The position numbers and the translations under genes were made by a program. From NCBI GenBank assembly GCA_018061225.1, contig JAGOUK010000038.1, positions 1-9,329 on the forward strand: a stretch of 9,329 nt of DNA. The letters run 5' to 3'. Below, in pieces: positions 1 to 6,174 of this stretch; position 1 is the first letter of the stretch, and the number at the start of each line of letters is the position of its first letter. Origin of the DNA: Candidatus Omnitrophota bacterium (GTDB taxonomy: Bacteria > Omnitrophota > Gorgyraeia > 2-02-FULL-51-18 > JAGOUK01). Below the pieces are notes generated by a model. That model was not told where the DNA came from and did not search any database. It saw nothing but the letters and a program-made list of their open reading frames with translations.

Positions 1-2
1 AA

Positions 3-1079
3 CTTGAACAGCGCAATCATGACCTGCAGAAGCTGGACAAGCTCAAATCCGAATTTATTTCGACGGTTTCGCATGAGTTGAGGACCCCGCTGGCCATCAT
101 CCGTGAATCCGTGGCGCAGACGCTCGAGGGGATACACGGGCCGGTGTGTGAGACGCAGATTCAAACCTTAAACTTGGCGCTGCGGAGCACGGACCGCCTC
201 ACCCGGCTGGTCACGGATCTGCTGGATCTTTCGAGGATTGAATTTGGCAGGATGAAGTTTAAATTGGAACCGTTGGACCTCGCCGCCTGCGTCAAAGAAA
301 CGGCCTTGGCGCTGACTTCGAACGCGAAAAAAAAGGGGATCGAGCTGATTGTCGACGCTCCCGCCTCGCTTCAAACCTACGCCGACCGGGACAAGGTTGA
401 GCAGATCTTGACCAATCTCATCGTGAACGCCATAAAATTTACGGACAAAGGAAGCGTGAAGCTGACGCTCACCAAATCGGGAAGCGACGCGCTGATCGCC
501 GTTGAAGACACCGGGATCGGCATCTCCGACGACGACTTGCATCGGGTTTTTTCCAAATTTGAACAATTTAGCCGGGAGCGGACCGGCGGCGAAAAGGGCG
601 CGGGGTTGGGTCTTGCGATCTGCAAAGGGCTGGCCGAGATGCACGGCGGGTCCATACGGGTGCGAAGCCGGCTTGGCGAAGGGAGCCGGTTTGAAGTCCG
701 GCTTCCGCTGCGCGGGGCCGCGGACGCTGCCGCAGAGCTTCTCAAAAAAATGAAGGAGCAAGCCGTCTCGCGCGGGACTTCGGCGGCGCTGGCGACGATT
801 AAGATCGCGGGTGCGGCGGAGACATTTGATCTGGAGCTGCAGGGAGCCGTCCGGGAGTGCTTGCGCCGACAGGACGACATGATGATCTATGAAGCCGGCC
901 GGGTTTGGGTATTGCTGCCCGACGTGGAAAGCGCCTCCGCCAAGGTTATCTTTGAGCGTATCCGGGAGCGGGTGGATGGTTTTTTGAAGAGCCGTACGCC
1001 GGACTCTTGCGCCGCGGAGTATAATCTGGAGTTGATGGACCCGCAGCAAATGACCGACGGAGGTACCCGTTCATCATGA
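3..1079 (+). CDS. Sensor histidine kinase with degenerate C-terminal GGDEF-like module (5' partial)
   Basis: Two-component kinase that would autophosphorylate on His and pass the phosphate to a receiver. The frame is open from the first bases of the window, so the N-terminal sensor region is missing and the true start lies upstream. Visible parts in order are a coiled-coil linker, a HisKA H-box (SHELRTPL, His codon at 72-74), and a HATPase_c domain with N-box NLIVNAIKF (about 414-440), G1 box DTGIGIS, F-box FSKFEQF and G2 box GAGLGLAI (from 597). After the usual kinase end (SRFEVRLPL) comes an extension of about 115 residues that resembles a shortened, degenerate GGDEF fold. In it RRQD (864-875) is followed by five residues and then EAGRV where GGDEF would stand, then WVLLP and a helix resembling the one after GGDEF. 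No membrane segment is visible in this part. Its stop overlaps the next start as ATGA. The kinase call is firm; the GGDEF-like call comes from motif spacing only. Confidence 0.93.
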   Translation, partial: LEQRNHDLQKLDKLKSEFISTVSHELRTPLAIIRESVAQTLEGIHGPVCETQIQTLNLALRSTDRLTRLVTDLLDLSRIEFGRMKFKLEPLDLAACVKETALALTSNAKKKGIELIVDAPASLQTYADRDKVEQILTNLIVNAIKFTDKGSVKLTLTKSGSDALIAVEDTGIGISDDDLHRVFSKFEQFSRERTGGEKGAGLGLAICKGLAEMHGGSIRVRSRLGEGSRFEVRLPLRGAADAAAELLKKMKEQAVSRGTSAALATIKIAGAAETFDLELQGAVRECLRRQDDMMIYEAGRVWVLLPDVESASAKVIFERIRERVDGFLKSRTPDSCAAEYNLELMDPQQMTDGGTRSS

Positions 1080-1972
1080 TCGCCAACGAGTCTATCCGTA
1101 TCTTGCTGATCGAAGATGACGCCGATTACGCCATTGTCATTCAGAATCGGCTGAGAAGCGACTCGAAGTACCGATTTGAGCCGATCCACGCATCCACGTT
1201 AGAGGCGGGGCTTTTGGAGATGGCCAAACACGCTCCCAACCTCATCCTATTGGATCTTAATCTGCCCGATACCCGCGGTCTTGAAACATTTGACCGAATC
1301 CGGTCGCAGAATCCAATGGTACCGGTGGTCATTCTGTCGGCCACCGATGATGAGACGGTCGCGCTGGAGGCTCTCAAAGCCGGCGCCCAGGACTACATCA
1401 TCAAGGGGCAGGTGGACGGCAAATTTTTGACCCGCATCCTGAGTTACAACATGGAGCGCAGCCGCCTTCAGATCGAGCTGCAGCGTCTTTCGCTGGTGGA
1501 TCCTCTCACCGGTCTTTATAACCGCCGGGGCTTCACGACGCTCGCGGCTCAACATCTCAAGCTGGCCAGCCGCAGCAAGCGCGGGTTCGGCATATTTTCT
1601 ATCGACGTGGACGGGTTGAAAGGCGTGAATGACCGCGAGGGTCATGCCGCGGGCGATCGGCTGATCAAGTCCGTGGGGGATATTCTGGGGTCGGCGTTCC
1701 GGGGTTCAGATATCATCGCGCGCATGGGAGGGGATGAGTTTGTGGTCATGGCGATGGATATTCAGCACGGGCACTTGGCGCTTTTGGAATCCCGTTTATA
1801 TGAACGCGTCCGGCAGCATAATGAATGCCGCGGGTCCGCGCCGGCAATGGCATTCAGTGTCGGAGCCGTTTATTTTGATCCCTCCGAATCCGCCACGCTC
1901 GAAAGTCTCTTAGAAAAAGCCGATCAGCTCATGTACGAAAAAAAGCGCTCATCCGGCCGTCCATCGAATTAA
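1076..1972 (+). CDS. Response regulator diguanylate cyclase (REC-GGDEF)
   Basis: 298 aa, PleD/WspR-like architecture with a single receiver; it should make c-di-GMP from two GTP when phosphorylated. REC spans about residues 7-125, with acidic pocket E13-D14-D15, phosphoacceptor D60 (LLDLNLPD), S88 and K110. The GGDEF domain starts near DPLTGLYN (D142). Metal-binding D177 and substrate-contacting N185 are present in SIDVDGLKGVND, and the signature GGDEF is intact at 218-222. An I-site RGSD (209-212) lies exactly five residues before it, so product feedback inhibition is expected. A GGAGG at 1059-1063 precedes the ATG, which overlaps the upstream kinase stop by 4 bases, implying translational coupling; that kinase is the natural candidate partner. 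All residues needed for activity are seen. Activation by phosphorylation is inferred from the family. Confidence 0.96.
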   Translation: MIANESIRILLIEDDADYAIVIQNRLRSDSKYRFEPIHASTLEAGLLEMAKHAPNLILLDLNLPDTRGLETFDRIRSQNPMVPVVILSATDDETVALEALKAGAQDYIIKGQVDGKFLTRILSYNMERSRLQIELQRLSLVDPLTGLYNRRGFTTLAAQHLKLASRSKRGFGIFSIDVDGLKGVNDREGHAAGDRLIKSVGDILGSAFRGSDIIARMGGDEFVVMAMDIQHGHLALLESRLYERVRQHNECRGSAPAMAFSVGAVYFDPSESATLESLLEKADQLMYEKKRSSGRPSN

Positions 1973-1973
1973 C

Positions 1974-1980
1974 AAGGAGG
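1974..1980 (+). promoter_or_regulatory. Strong ribosome-binding site for the PAS histidine kinase
   Basis: AAGGAGG lies five bases before the ATG at 1986, in the only non-overlapping junction of the operon. It fixes the start of the PAS kinase gene and suggests that this gene is translated independently rather than by coupling. Confidence 0.85.
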
Positions 1981-1985
1981 CGTGT

Positions 1986-3338
1986 ATGCCCGCCTGGCCC
2001 TGGGATAAACCTGACGACGCTTCGCCTCAGAAGCTTCTTGAACGCATTCGCGAGCTCGAAACGGAGCGCGAAAAACTTCTAGCCGCCGTTCAGCGTTCGG
2101 ACGAGGCGATTGTCCTCGTAAAAAACGAACACGAGATGCGGGTGAGGGAGCGGACCGTGGAACTCACCACCGCCAACGAAGCGCTGCGGTCTCAGATCCT
2201 GGAGCGCAAGCGGGCCGAGAGTGAACTGCGCCAGCTCAATGCCTACCTGGACTCCATCATCGAAAATATCCCCGACATGATATTCCTCAAAGACGCCAAG
2301 GAGCTCAGATTTGTCAGGTTCAACCGGGCGGGTGAAGAGCTCCTGGGGTATTCCCGGGAAGAGCTGCTGGGTAAAAACGATCATAATTTTTTCCCCAAGG
2401 CAGAAGCGGAATTTTTTATCTCCAAGGACCGTGAAACGCTTGCCGATGGAAAAATGCTCGATATCAGCGAGGAACCCATCCAAACCCGGCACAAAGGTCT
2501 GCGTGTTCTTCACACCAAAAAAATACCTATCCTCGACCGGGAGGGCAGACCTCTATATTTACTCGGAATTTCTGAGGATATTACCGACAAGAAAAATGCC
2601 GAGGAAGAACTGCGTTTTACGCACGTGCTGCGGCAAAGCAATATTGAGCTGGAGCAGTTCGCTTATGTGGCATCGCACGATCTTCAGGAGCCTTTGAGAA
2701 AGGTCATGGCATTTGGCGATCTCTTAAAGGTGGAATGTCACGAGACCTTACCCGAGAAGGGACGCGATTACATCGACCGCATGCAGCGTGCCGTTGCGCG
2801 GATGCAGGAGCTGATCGAAGCGCTGCTGGCGTACTCACGCGTGTCCCGTGAGCAGCCTCAAATGGCTGATGTGGACCTCAATGAAGTGGTCAGGGGGGTG
2901 CTTGGTGATCTCGAGCTGCATATTGCCCGGGCTAAAGCCGGGATCACGGTTGAGACATTGCCGGCCGTGAGGGCGGATCGGCACCGGATGCGGCAGCTTT
3001 TTCAAAATCTGATCTCGAACGGCATTAAATTTTGTGAGAAGAGCAAACTTCCGGTGATCAAAATTCGGGAAGTGCCCGCGAGCCGGCCCGGGATGGTGGC
3101 GGTGGAGATCCACGACGAGGGTATTGGATTTGACTCCAAGCACACCGACCGGATTTTTCAACCGTTTGAGCGTTTGCACGGCCGAGAAGATTACGAGGGG
3201 ACCGGTGTGGGGCTTGCCATTTGTCAGCGCATTATTCTCAGGCATGGCGGGCAAATTAAGGCTGAGAGTCAGCCGGGGGCCGGCACCCAATTTATTGTCG
3301 AATTGCACGCCGCCAACCATAAGGACGACATGGCATGA
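1986..3338 (+). CDS. Cytoplasmic PAS sensor histidine kinase, phytochrome-type H-box
   Basis: 450 aa. An N-terminal coiled coil (about residues 15-85, heptad-rich in E, R and L) leads into one PAS domain (about 86-210, ending with the PAC-like GISEDITDKK). The kinase core follows. The H-box is ASHDLQEPLR with His231, the variant typical of phytochrome and cyanobacterial-type kinases. The N-box is QNLISNGIKF (N345), the G1 box DEGIGFD, the F-box IFQPFERL, and the G2 box GTGVGLAI (405-412). No transmembrane segment or signal peptide is seen, so it should sense a cytosolic cue through PAS; no GAF or PHY bilin-binding region is present. Its stop overlaps the following Rcp1-like receiver gene by ATGA, the classical neighbour of this kinase type, which makes that receiver the likely partner. 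The PAS ligand cannot be told from sequence. Confidence 0.95.
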   Translation: MPAWPWDKPDDASPQKLLERIRELETEREKLLAAVQRSDEAIVLVKNEHEMRVRERTVELTTANEALRSQILERKRAESELRQLNAYLDSIIENIPDMIFLKDAKELRFVRFNRAGEELLGYSREELLGKNDHNFFPKAEAEFFISKDRETLADGKMLDISEEPIQTRHKGLRVLHTKKIPILDREGRPLYLLGISEDITDKKNAEEELRFTHVLRQSNIELEQFAYVASHDLQEPLRKVMAFGDLLKVECHETLPEKGRDYIDRMQRAVARMQELIEALLAYSRVSREQPQMADVDLNEVVRGVLGDLELHIARAKAGITVETLPAVRADRHRMRQLFQNLISNGIKFCEKSKLPVIKIREVPASRPGMVAVEIHDEGIGFDSKHTDRIFQPFERLHGREDYEGTGVGLAICQRIILRHGGQIKAESQPGAGTQFIVELHAANHKDDMA

Positions 3339-3817
3339 GCGGCCGTGTTCCCTGGATACTGGTCTGTGAAGATGATGATGATGATTATCTGCTGCTGAGC
3401 CGGGCGATTGAGGCATCCGGATGCACATTGAGGCTGAGGCGCGCGCTGGACGGCGAAGCGGTTCTGCCGACGCTGAGCGGCTCTCTGACGGAAGCGGGCT
3501 CAGACCGAATCTTGCCGCGGTTTATTCTGATGGATCTCAGGATGCCGCGCAAGGACGGCAAAGAGGCGCTTCGGGATGTGAAGCGGCATCCCGAATTCCG
3601 CAAAATACCCGTGATTGTTCTGACCACTTCCAGATATCATGGTGATATCGACCGAACGTATTTAGACGGCGCGAACACATTTTTTACGAAGCCTCAGGAC
3701 TTCAAGTCGCTGGTGTTTCTTATGAAGCAGGTGTGTGATTACTGGGCGGCCGCCGCTCTGCCATCCGCCCCTGATTGTACCGAGGTTGGAAAAGCCCAGA
3801 ATGAGGAACCAACATGA
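3335..3817 (+). CDS. Single-domain response regulator, Rcp1/CheY-like
   Basis: 160 aa, one receiver domain and no output domain. Acidic pocket E12-D13-D14, phosphoacceptor D67 (LMDLRMPRKDG), T97 and K119 (FTKP) are all present. The insertion between beta-2 and beta-3 and the motif DLRMPRKDGKEAL are typical of Rcp1-like receivers that pair with phytochrome-type kinases. It overlaps the upstream kinase stop by 4 bases and is itself overlapped by 4 bases by the next gene, so it sits as a coupled link between the kinase and the REC-REC-GGDEF-like protein. It could act as a phosphate shuttle or sink, or bind a target directly. About 25 residues after the fold (from roughly 137) are not recognisable. 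Receiver identity is firm; the downstream target is unknown. Confidence 0.94.
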   Translation: MSGRVPWILVCEDDDDDYLLLSRAIEASGCTLRLRRALDGEAVLPTLSGSLTEAGSDRILPRFILMDLRMPRKDGKEALRDVKRHPEFRKIPVIVLTTSRYHGDIDRTYLDGANTFFTKPQDFKSLVFLMKQVCDYWAAAALPSAPDCTEVGKAQNEEPT

Positions 3818-5106
3818 AAAAATTTGAGACACCCGGCTCCGTTCAAAAACCCAGGATACTGCTGATTGAGGATGATCCTGATGACGCGCTGCTCTTTCGG
3901 CACGCGCTTCCTGAAGGGTGTGACCTTATGGTGGCGGAGGATGGCGAGGAAGGGCTGCGAACCGCGCTAGAGGCCCGGCCGCATATTATTTTTTTGGATT
4001 TAAGACTCCCCAAAATGTGCGGGGAAGATGTTTGTAAGGCGATTAGGTGCCATGACGACCCTGCGATCGCGGCTATCCCGATCGTGATGTTCACCTCCAA
4101 GTCGGGCGACGCGGACCGTGTGATCGGGCATGTGATCGGCGCGAACGGCTACCTCACCAAGCCCTGCAGCCCGCACACCATTCTCAAAGAGCTTAACGAA
4201 CGGCTGCCGTTTGAGACGGCTCCGTTTGCGGCGAAGTCCAACTCGATTCTCGTGATCGAGGATGATGAAGACGACGCCCTTCTGATTCGGACCATGCTTT
4301 CACACGACCGCAAACAGTCTTACTCGGTCGAGCGGGTTAAAACGCTCAAACAAGGACTTGAGGTGTTGCGTGAGCGGACACCGGACCTTATCGTTTCGGA
4401 CCTGGGTCTTTCGGACAGCCGCGGCATTCAGACGTTTCGGGACCTTAAGAAAGCCGCCCCTGAGACTCCTATTCTGCTTTTGACAGGGCATCAGGATGAA
4501 CTGATGGCTGAGGAGGCGCTCCACGAAGGGGCGCAGGACTTTGTTCATAAGAACGATATGAATTTGCAGATCCTAAGCCGCGCCATCCGCTACGCGATCG
4601 AGCGCTACAACCTTCTTAAAAAAGCCCGTTTGGCGAGCTTTCGGGATGACTTGACCGGGTGCCACAGCCGCGGGGCTTTTTTGGCATTGGCGGGCCATCA
4701 GTTGAAGATCTATAAGCGGCTGCAGAAGGACTTTGTGATGTTCTATGTCAAAATCATGGGGTATCCGGAGATTTTGGCAAGCAGGGGTCCTGAGCAGGCG
4801 GATCAGGCGGCAATGGCAGCGGCGCGTATTTTGAGGCATACCTTCAGGGATTCGGATGTGGTGTCCCGTGTTGCGGCGGATGAATTCGCCGTTGCGGCCG
4901 TGCTCTGTGATTATGATTCAGCCAAGCCGCTCAAATCACGGCTTCTCAAAGACGTGGAATGGTACAACGAGGCCAAACATCTCCCGTTTGAAATTGATTT
5001 ATCGGTCGAAGTTTTTGCCAGCCGCTCCGGAGAGCCCGTGGACCTGAGTTATTTATTGGAGAGAGGAGCGGCCGCGACTGCCGCGAGAGACGATAAAAAA
5101 TCTTAG
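3814..5106 (+). CDS. Tandem-receiver protein with catalytically degenerate GGDEF domain (REC-REC-GGDEF*)
   Basis: 430 aa. REC1 (about 13-130) has D20-D21, phosphoacceptor D62, T94 and K116. REC2 (about 143-260) has D150-D151, D196, T224 and K246. Both therefore look phosphorylatable. The GGDEF-fold domain (from about 279, DDLTGCHSR) is altered at key sites. The signature is AADEF (354-358), the metal-binding Asp is replaced by Lys (K313) and the substrate-contacting Asn by Leu (L321). By contrast RDSD (345-348) stands at the exact I-site spacing. From family knowledge this is the pattern of an inactive cyclase turned c-di-GMP receptor; that role here is inferred. The start is fixed by GAGGA at 3803-3807 and an ATGA overlap with the receiver gene. 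REC2-GGDEF* resembles the REC-GGDEF protein encoded three genes upstream. The last gene of the operon, its stop overlaps that of the opposing pyrophosphatase gene. Confidence 0.94.
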   Translation: MKKFETPGSVQKPRILLIEDDPDDALLFRHALPEGCDLMVAEDGEEGLRTALEARPHIIFLDLRLPKMCGEDVCKAIRCHDDPAIAAIPIVMFTSKSGDADRVIGHVIGANGYLTKPCSPHTILKELNERLPFETAPFAAKSNSILVIEDDEDDALLIRTMLSHDRKQSYSVERVKTLKQGLEVLRERTPDLIVSDLGLSDSRGIQTFRDLKKAAPETPILLLTGHQDELMAEEALHEGAQDFVHKNDMNLQILSRAIRYAIERYNLLKKARLASFRDDLTGCHSRGAFLALAGHQLKIYKRLQKDFVMFYVKIMGYPEILASRGPEQADQAAMAAARILRHTFRDSDVVSRVAADEFAVAAVLCDYDSAKPLKSRLLKDVEWYNEAKHLPFEIDLSVEVFASRSGEPVDLSYLLERGAAATAARDDKKS

Positions 5107-5678
5107 CGGCGAATCGTCCCGAGGACCTTTTTGGCCTTACCGGTCTTTTTGAGAGATTGCCGATAGCGGAGTCTCGACTCCTCGATGCTCTTCAGCGCCG
5201 CGTTCAAATCCTGCCAGCCTTCCACGCCGGTTTTTTTGTGCTCCAGGTCTTTGTAGATCTTAAAGAAATGCTCGATTTCCTTGAGAAGATGCGGCGGGCA
5301 TTCGCTGAGGGATGATAGGTGATTCCAAAGAGGATCATGCACGGGAACGCAGAGGATTTTTTCGTCAGGACCTTTTTCATCCCACATCTTGAACAGTCCG
5401 ATCGGCCGCGCTTGAATGAGGCAGCCGGGGAAAGTCGGCTCCCACACCAACACCAGCGCGTCCAAAGGATCTCCGTCCTGCGCCAACGTCTCAGGAATAA
5501 ATCCGTAATCGGAAGGGTAGTGGACCGCCGAAAAAAGCATCCGGTCAAATTTGATAAACCCGGACTTCTTGTCAAACTCGTACTTGTTGCGGCTGCCCTT
5601 AGGGATCTCAATAATAACCGTCACCACCGGATGCTTCACATCCGGCTTCGCCGCCACCTTAGCCACATACTTAGCCAT
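5103..5678 (-). CDS. ppa: Inorganic pyrophosphatase, family I (soluble)
   Basis: 191 aa. Cytosolic Mg-dependent enzyme that hydrolyses pyrophosphate to two phosphates, pulling forward biosynthetic reactions. The family signature DGDPLDALV is present (D68, D70, D73). E24, K32, R46, Y58, and D100, D105 and K107 in WDEKGPDEK match the known active-site set, as does YKDLE near the C-terminus followed by VEGW. A basic C-terminal tail of about 35 residues follows. The start is the ATG at 5676-5678 (MAKYVAK), preceded on its strand by GGAAGAGGG. The frame stays open farther upstream, but that part is repeat-rich spacer and unlike the family. Diguanylate cyclases release pyrophosphate, so the neighbourhood is chemically compatible, but the convergent orientation argues against co-regulation and the enzyme is a general housekeeping one. 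Confidence 0.97.
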   Translation of the reverse strand: MAKYVAKVAAKPDVKHPVVTVIIEIPKGSRNKYEFDKKSGFIKFDRMLFSAVHYPSDYGFIPETLAQDGDPLDALVLVWEPTFPGCLIQARPIGLFKMWDEKGPDEKILCVPVHDPLWNHLSSLSECPPHLLKEIEHFFKIYKDLEHKKTGVEGWQDLNAALKSIEESRLRYRQSLKKTGKAKKVLGTIRR

Positions 5679-5681
5679 AAA

Positions 5682-5690
5682 CCCTCTTCC
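5682..5690 (-). promoter_or_regulatory. Ribosome-binding site of the pyrophosphatase gene
   Basis: Read on the minus strand, GGAAGAGGG stands three bases before the ATG at 5678. It supports this start over any upstream in-frame codon. Confidence 0.7.
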
Positions 5691-5712
5691 TAAAATCGAA
5701 GTTAATCCCGCT

Positions 5713-5754
5713 CGAGCGCTGCGTCCGTCCCTACACGAGCGCTGCGAAGCAGCG
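5713..5754. repeat. Short direct repeat and hairpin upstream of ppa
   Basis: CGAGCGCTGCG occurs at 5713-5723 and again at 5736-5746. The second copy runs into a perfect 6-bp hairpin, CGCTGC (5740-5745), loop GAA, GCAGCG (5749-5754). It lies in the ppa leader or promoter spacer. It could be a REP-like element or an mRNA leader hairpin; nothing in the sequence decides this. Confidence 0.5.
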
Positions 5755-5769
5755 TGCGCGTAAACCCCG

Positions 5770-5887
5770 CGCGCAACAACGCAAATCATCCGACCCTTAC
5801 TTAAAAATTGGCAAGAAGCGTTCAGATGCTAGGCGCGCGGAGCGCGGAATACTCTCCGGTATCCAAGCGACGCGCAACGACGCAGAT
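5770..5887. repeat. Imperfect 17-bp direct repeat, CGCGCAACRACGCARAT
   Basis: Two copies in the same orientation, at 5770-5786 and 5871-5887, match at 15 of 17 positions; both differences are A/G. One copy lies outside the inverted-repeat element and the other just inside its right arm. This suggests duplicated or dispersed repeat units in this spacer. Confidence 0.5.
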
Positions 5888-5908
5888 GAATGCTTATTGC
5901 CAATTTTT
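5803..5908. repeat. 106-bp inverted-repeat element abutting the tRNA 3' end
   Basis: AAAAATTGGCAA (5803-5814) is the exact reverse complement of TTGCCAATTTTT (5897-5908). The arms extend to 21 bp with 19 matches (5803-5823 against 5888-5908) and show further matches inward. The interior is about 64 bases and GC-rich. The right arm ends on the last base of the tRNA-Glu CCA. A transcript from the tRNA would fold into a long stem whose 3' arm ends in UUUUU, so it could help terminate transcription. Its form also fits a small non-autonomous element (MITE or REP-like). No target-site duplication is visible at its ends. Confidence 0.6.
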
Positions 5909-5983
5909 GGTAGCCCCAACGGGAGTCGAACCCGTGTCCCTACCGTGAGAGGGTAGTGTCCTAGGCCACTAGACGATGGGGCC
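5908..5983 (-). tRNA. tRNA-Glu (anticodon CUC)
   Basis: 76 bases including an encoded CCA. The acceptor arms GGCCCCA and TGGGGCT pair along 7 bp, with a G1-U72 wobble as the outermost pair and A73 as discriminator. The anticodon stem CTACC/GGTAG encloses the loop CTCTCAC, giving anticodon CUC at positions 34-36 (reads GAG). The T-arm carries GGTTCGACTCC and the D-arm GTCTAGTGGCCTAGGAC, as in bacterial tRNA-Glu. The gene lies in the same direction as ppa, 229 bases upstream of it. Confidence 0.95.
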
Positions 5984-6013
5984 AAAAAAATCCAAAAAAT
6001 CCAAGAGCCGCCT

Positions 6014-6041
6014 ATTATAACCGATTGTCAGAATGGCGCAA
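6014..6041 (-). promoter_or_regulatory. Probable promoter of tRNA-Glu
   Basis: On the minus strand a perfect -10 TATAAT (complement of 6014-6019) is preceded, after 16 bases, by a weak -35 TTGCGC (complement of 6036-6041). Transcription would start near 6007, about 24 bases before the tRNA. The leader holds two T-runs (TTTTTTGGATTTTTTT). The -10 is strong and the -35 is weak. Confidence 0.6.
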
Positions 6042-6113
6042 CACTCGCGGAAACATAGCCTGAAACAACACGAAAAGGCCTAAAGTGATAAAAAAGTTAA
6101 AAAAGACTTACTC

Positions 6114-6142
6114 TTGAATTGTTTATATATGTAATGCATACT
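6114..6142 (+). promoter_or_regulatory. Probable promoter of the riboswitch-peptidase transcript
   Basis: TTGAAT (6114-6119), a 17-base spacer and CATACT (6137-6142) fit a sigma-70 type promoter in an AT-rich stretch. The start would fall near 6149, leaving about 25 bases before the aptamer. The -10 matches consensus at 4 of 6 positions, so this is a candidate only. The position, directly before the riboswitch and after a divergent gene, supports it. Confidence 0.5.
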
Positions 6143-6174
6143 CCAAGCAGTTAGGGGGAGCTCCAAAAAGTTCT

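Noticed and set aside
78..80. TTG at 78 as start of the first kinase
   Set aside because: It sits within the H-box just after the phosphoacceptor His; the frame and coiled coil continue upstream to the window edge, so the gene is 5' truncated by the window.
168..1049. Long minus-strand reading frame opposite the first kinase
   Set aside because: Shadow of a high-GC coding region; its composition (Arg/Gln/Pro/His-rich) and lack of motifs argue against a gene.
2835..3428. 197-residue minus-strand frame opposite the PAS kinase end
   Set aside because: Shadow frame with His-rich, motif-free product that spans two convincingly coding plus-strand genes.
5679..5789. 37-residue N-terminal extension of the pyrophosphatase
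   Set aside because: It is Arg/Ala/Ser-rich, unlike the family, derives from the repeat spacer, and the ATG at 5678 has a ribosome-binding site and the typical N-terminus.
5901..5911. CCAAAAATTGG mini-hairpin at the tRNA 3' end as a classical intrinsic terminator
   Set aside because: On the minus strand it is only a 4-bp stem without a following T-run; the larger 106-bp inverted repeat is the better candidate.
5797..5985. 62-residue reading frame on the minus strand across the tRNA
   Set aside because: It is a translation of the tRNA-Glu gene and the adjacent inverted repeat, a well-known kind of spurious ORF.
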